A stretch of DNA of 64,000 bases from NCBI RefSeq assembly GCF_052030685.1, contig NZ_JBQAJM010000004.1:52741-116740 (forward strand), given 5' to 3'. A program made the translations under genes and the position numbers. Every line of letters starts with the position of its first letter. Position 1 is the first letter of the stretch. Under the pieces are notes generated by a model that searched no databases, was not told where the DNA came from, and was given only the letters and a program-made list of their open reading frames with translations. Below, piece by piece: positions 62,567-64,000 of the stretch. The stretch comes from Caedibacter sp052030685 (lineage in GTDB: Bacteria; Pseudomonadota; Gammaproteobacteria; Francisellales; Francisellaceae).

Positions 62567-63352
62567 TTAATGGTCATCTTGTGCAAGATTCAAATAAACC
62601 ACTGTTAGCATCATAAATACAAACGCTTGGATCACGATAACTAAGATGTGGAAAATCGCCCACAATCCACCTAGTGTCCACTGAATCCACCATGGCAATA
62701 AAGCAATCAAGATAAAGATCAGCTCCCCTGCGAATAAGTTACCGTACAAACGCAGTGATAATGACAACGGTTTGACCACTTCATCAATGATTCTAAAGGC
62801 GATATTTAATGGGAAAGCCCAGATCCCAAATGGCGCACTTAAAATTTCTTTTAATAAGCCAAAGCCACCTTTAGCCTTAAGGTTATAACCAATAATCAAG
62901 ATAAAGACGCTCAATGATAACGCAAAAGTCAAATTTGGATCAGCCGTTGGCACGATCTTGAAGTACGCTTCAGAAGAGCCACCAAAAAGCACAATCAGGC
63001 GCCCTGCCAAGTCTACTGGAATCAAATCCATAAAGTTCATGAGCAAAACCCATACGAAAATCGTAATCGCAAGCGGAGTAACGAAATCACGCTTATGATG
63101 ATAGGTATCCGCCACCGCGCCATCGATCCACTCACATATCAGCTCGACCCCGTTTTGGAATTTACCTGGGGTATCTGAACTTGCCTTTCTTGCTGCTAAA
63201 TACATTAAGCTTAAGAAAAACACGCCCAATACAATACTGACTATAAGGGTGTCTAAGTTTAGCGTCCAGAATGAAGAATCACCCAAGCTCACCTGCCAAT
63301 GGTTAAGATGGTGCCTTACATATTCTGAAGAAGTTAAGCTTTCTCCTGCCAT
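62567..63352 (-). CDS. atpB: ATP synthase Fo a subunit
   Basis: This 261-residue channel subunit has the conserved LFVWVLLMNFMDLIP-like segment (TIFVWVLLMNFMDLIPVD) and the essential Arg in PLSLSLRLYGNLFAGELI. The C-terminal IQAFVFMMLTVVYL helix completes the proton path. Located 62 bases before atpE in transcription order. Confidence 0.97.
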   Translation of the reverse strand: MAGESLTSSEYVRHHLNHWQVSLGDSSFWTLNLDTLIVSIVLGVFFLSLMYLAARKASSDTPGKFQNGVELICEWIDGAVADTYHHKRDFVTPLAITIFVWVLLMNFMDLIPVDLAGRLIVLFGGSSEAYFKIVPTADPNLTFALSLSVFILIIGYNLKAKGGFGLLKEILSAPFGIWAFPLNIAFRIIDEVVKPLSLSLRLYGNLFAGELIFILIALLPWWIQWTLGGLWAIFHILVIVIQAFVFMMLTVVYLNLAQDDH

Positions 63353-63379
63353 ATCACTCTTCTCTTATTTGTTTAGGGT

Positions 63380-63757
63380 TTATTTTAAATGGGTTAACTT
63401 CATAAAAAGCGGCATAAACCACATTGCCAGTTGCAACACCAAAAGACCGGCAATATACGGTAAAAATTTCGGCTGCACATAAATTGCAATCAACACGGTG
63501 CCCACGGCAACCATGACTAACTTTGCAAACTCACAAGCATATAAAATGCACACTTCTTTGAAAGGATGATATTGCGCTTTGCGCAAAAAAAGACGTAATA
63601 AAAAAACAACATTGGCTACAAACATCAAACATGAGCCTAATAGGAAACCAACGGCATAGCTTTTACCCCATAAAAGACATAGCAAACTCCCTAGGATCAC
63701 AAGGATCATTTGGAAAGCAAAAAAGTGCCTTTTATATAGTTTTCGGTTTGCTAGCAT
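63380..63757 (-). CDS. atpI: ATP synthase assembly protein I
   Basis: This 125-residue membrane protein has four hydrophobic segments. AtpI proteins help assemble the c-ring and are always weakly conserved. It is named by position as the first gene of the atp operon and by its size and topology (YAVGFLLGSCLMFVANVVFL). The operon promoter should lie in 63758-63930, where I see no clear consensus. Confidence 0.85.
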   Translation of the reverse strand: MLANRKLYKRHFFAFQMILVILGSLLCLLWGKSYAVGFLLGSCLMFVANVVFLLRLFLRKAQYHPFKEVCILYACEFAKLVMVAVGTVLIAIYVQPKFLPYIAGLLVLQLAMWFMPLFMKLTHLK

Positions 63758-63930
63758 CGTTAGATTTTATCCCTTAATTTTACGCCAAGCAGTATATAGA
63801 GCGTAAGCTATCGGCGCAAGCGAAAAGTGTTCTTTTTATGTAAAGGCTATTAACACAAGCAGCAGCATGATTTTTAAGCAAATCAAAGTGTTTTTATAGC
63901 GCGCGCTACAAACATGTATTATTACTGAAG

Positions 63931-63999
63931 TTACGCACTTTTAAATTTCTCACATTCATGTTTCATTTTTAAATACATTTGATAACTTGCTTGATTCGC
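63931..63999 (-). CDS. Possible C-terminal end of a transposase-like gene, cut by the window edge
   Basis: The minus strand reads ANQASYQMYLKMKHECEKFK plus SA and a TAA stop. The stop lies within the 16-mer GAAGTTACGCACTTTT (63927-63942), also found at 22323. A coding frame that ends inside a repeated terminal sequence is typical of insertion sequences whose transposase stops in the inverted repeat. Only 22 residues are visible, so the family is not recognisable. Confidence 0.35.
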   Translation of the reverse strand, partial: ANQASYQMYLKMKHECEKFKSA

Positions 64000-64000
64000 C

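Overview
The window is AT-rich chromosomal DNA of a gammaproteobacterium. The gene order tkt-gap-pgk-pyk-fba, the fused folK-folP gene next to folB, and GlpX as the only fructose-bisphosphatase seen all resemble Francisella and its relatives (Thiotrichales, for example Fastidiosibacteraceae such as Cysteiniphilum). That placement is an inference from gene content and order; no rRNA gene is present to confirm it.

Layout. 1-3559: the 5' end of an acyl/acetyl-CoA synthetase gene, a secreted GH18 chitinase and an orphan periplasmic solute-binding protein. 3563-12157 (minus strand): glycolysis and transketolase cluster, then folKP-folB. 12443-16895 (plus): dacB, dusA, purM-purN. 17320-22324: an unusual divergent module with a free-amino-acid type 2-oxoglutarate dioxygenase and a cysteine-desulfurase-like enzyme on one side, a ureide-permease-like transporter and an AraC regulator on the other, then an orphan LuxR-type regulator. 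22515-32922: an SGNH hydrolase lacking its N-terminus, class I fumarase, a ZntB-like transporter, a SPOR protein, a thioesterase, a second SGNH hydrolase, yggS, pilT and trkH. 33112-41714 (minus): an arginine operon of Bacteroidota type, (GNAT-argG fusion)-argC-argD-transcarbamylase-argB-argE-argH, whose transcarbamylase looks like the N-succinylornithine enzyme. 42023-46203: lipoprotein lipase, FadL-type porin and a BASS-family transporter. 46383-52194: tRNA-Met, proQ, a Bcr/CflA drug transporter, a YdiJ-type 2-hydroxyglutarate dehydrogenase and tRNA-Arg. 52195-53340: a small accessory scar behind tRNA-Arg with possible recombinase arm sites, a BrnT/BrnA-like toxin-antitoxin pair and an IS3 remnant. 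53487-56528: glpX, a LysR regulator and a TDT-family transporter. 56825-63757 (minus): the complete F1Fo ATP synthase operon atpIBEFHAGDC. The last 70 bases look like the tail of another gene, possibly a transposase.

Working together. The glycolytic cluster plus GlpX covers lower glycolysis, gluconeogenesis and the pentose phosphate link. Chitinase, three SGNH hydrolases and the FadL porin point to scavenging of polymers and lipids. The arginine genes form a nearly complete glutamate-to-arginine route through N-acylated intermediates (carAB is not in the window).

Three families of short non-coding repeats (called A, B and C here) are scattered between genes. A is about 115 bp and palindromic, with 7 copies. 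B is built around a GTTGGCTGAGC/TCGAAG core, and its two largest copies are about 180 bp and inverted, 41 kb apart. C is about 200 bp with terminal inverted repeats and a probable 10-bp target duplication, and has two inverted copies. One A/B cluster has split the arginine operon and supplies the last codons of argD.
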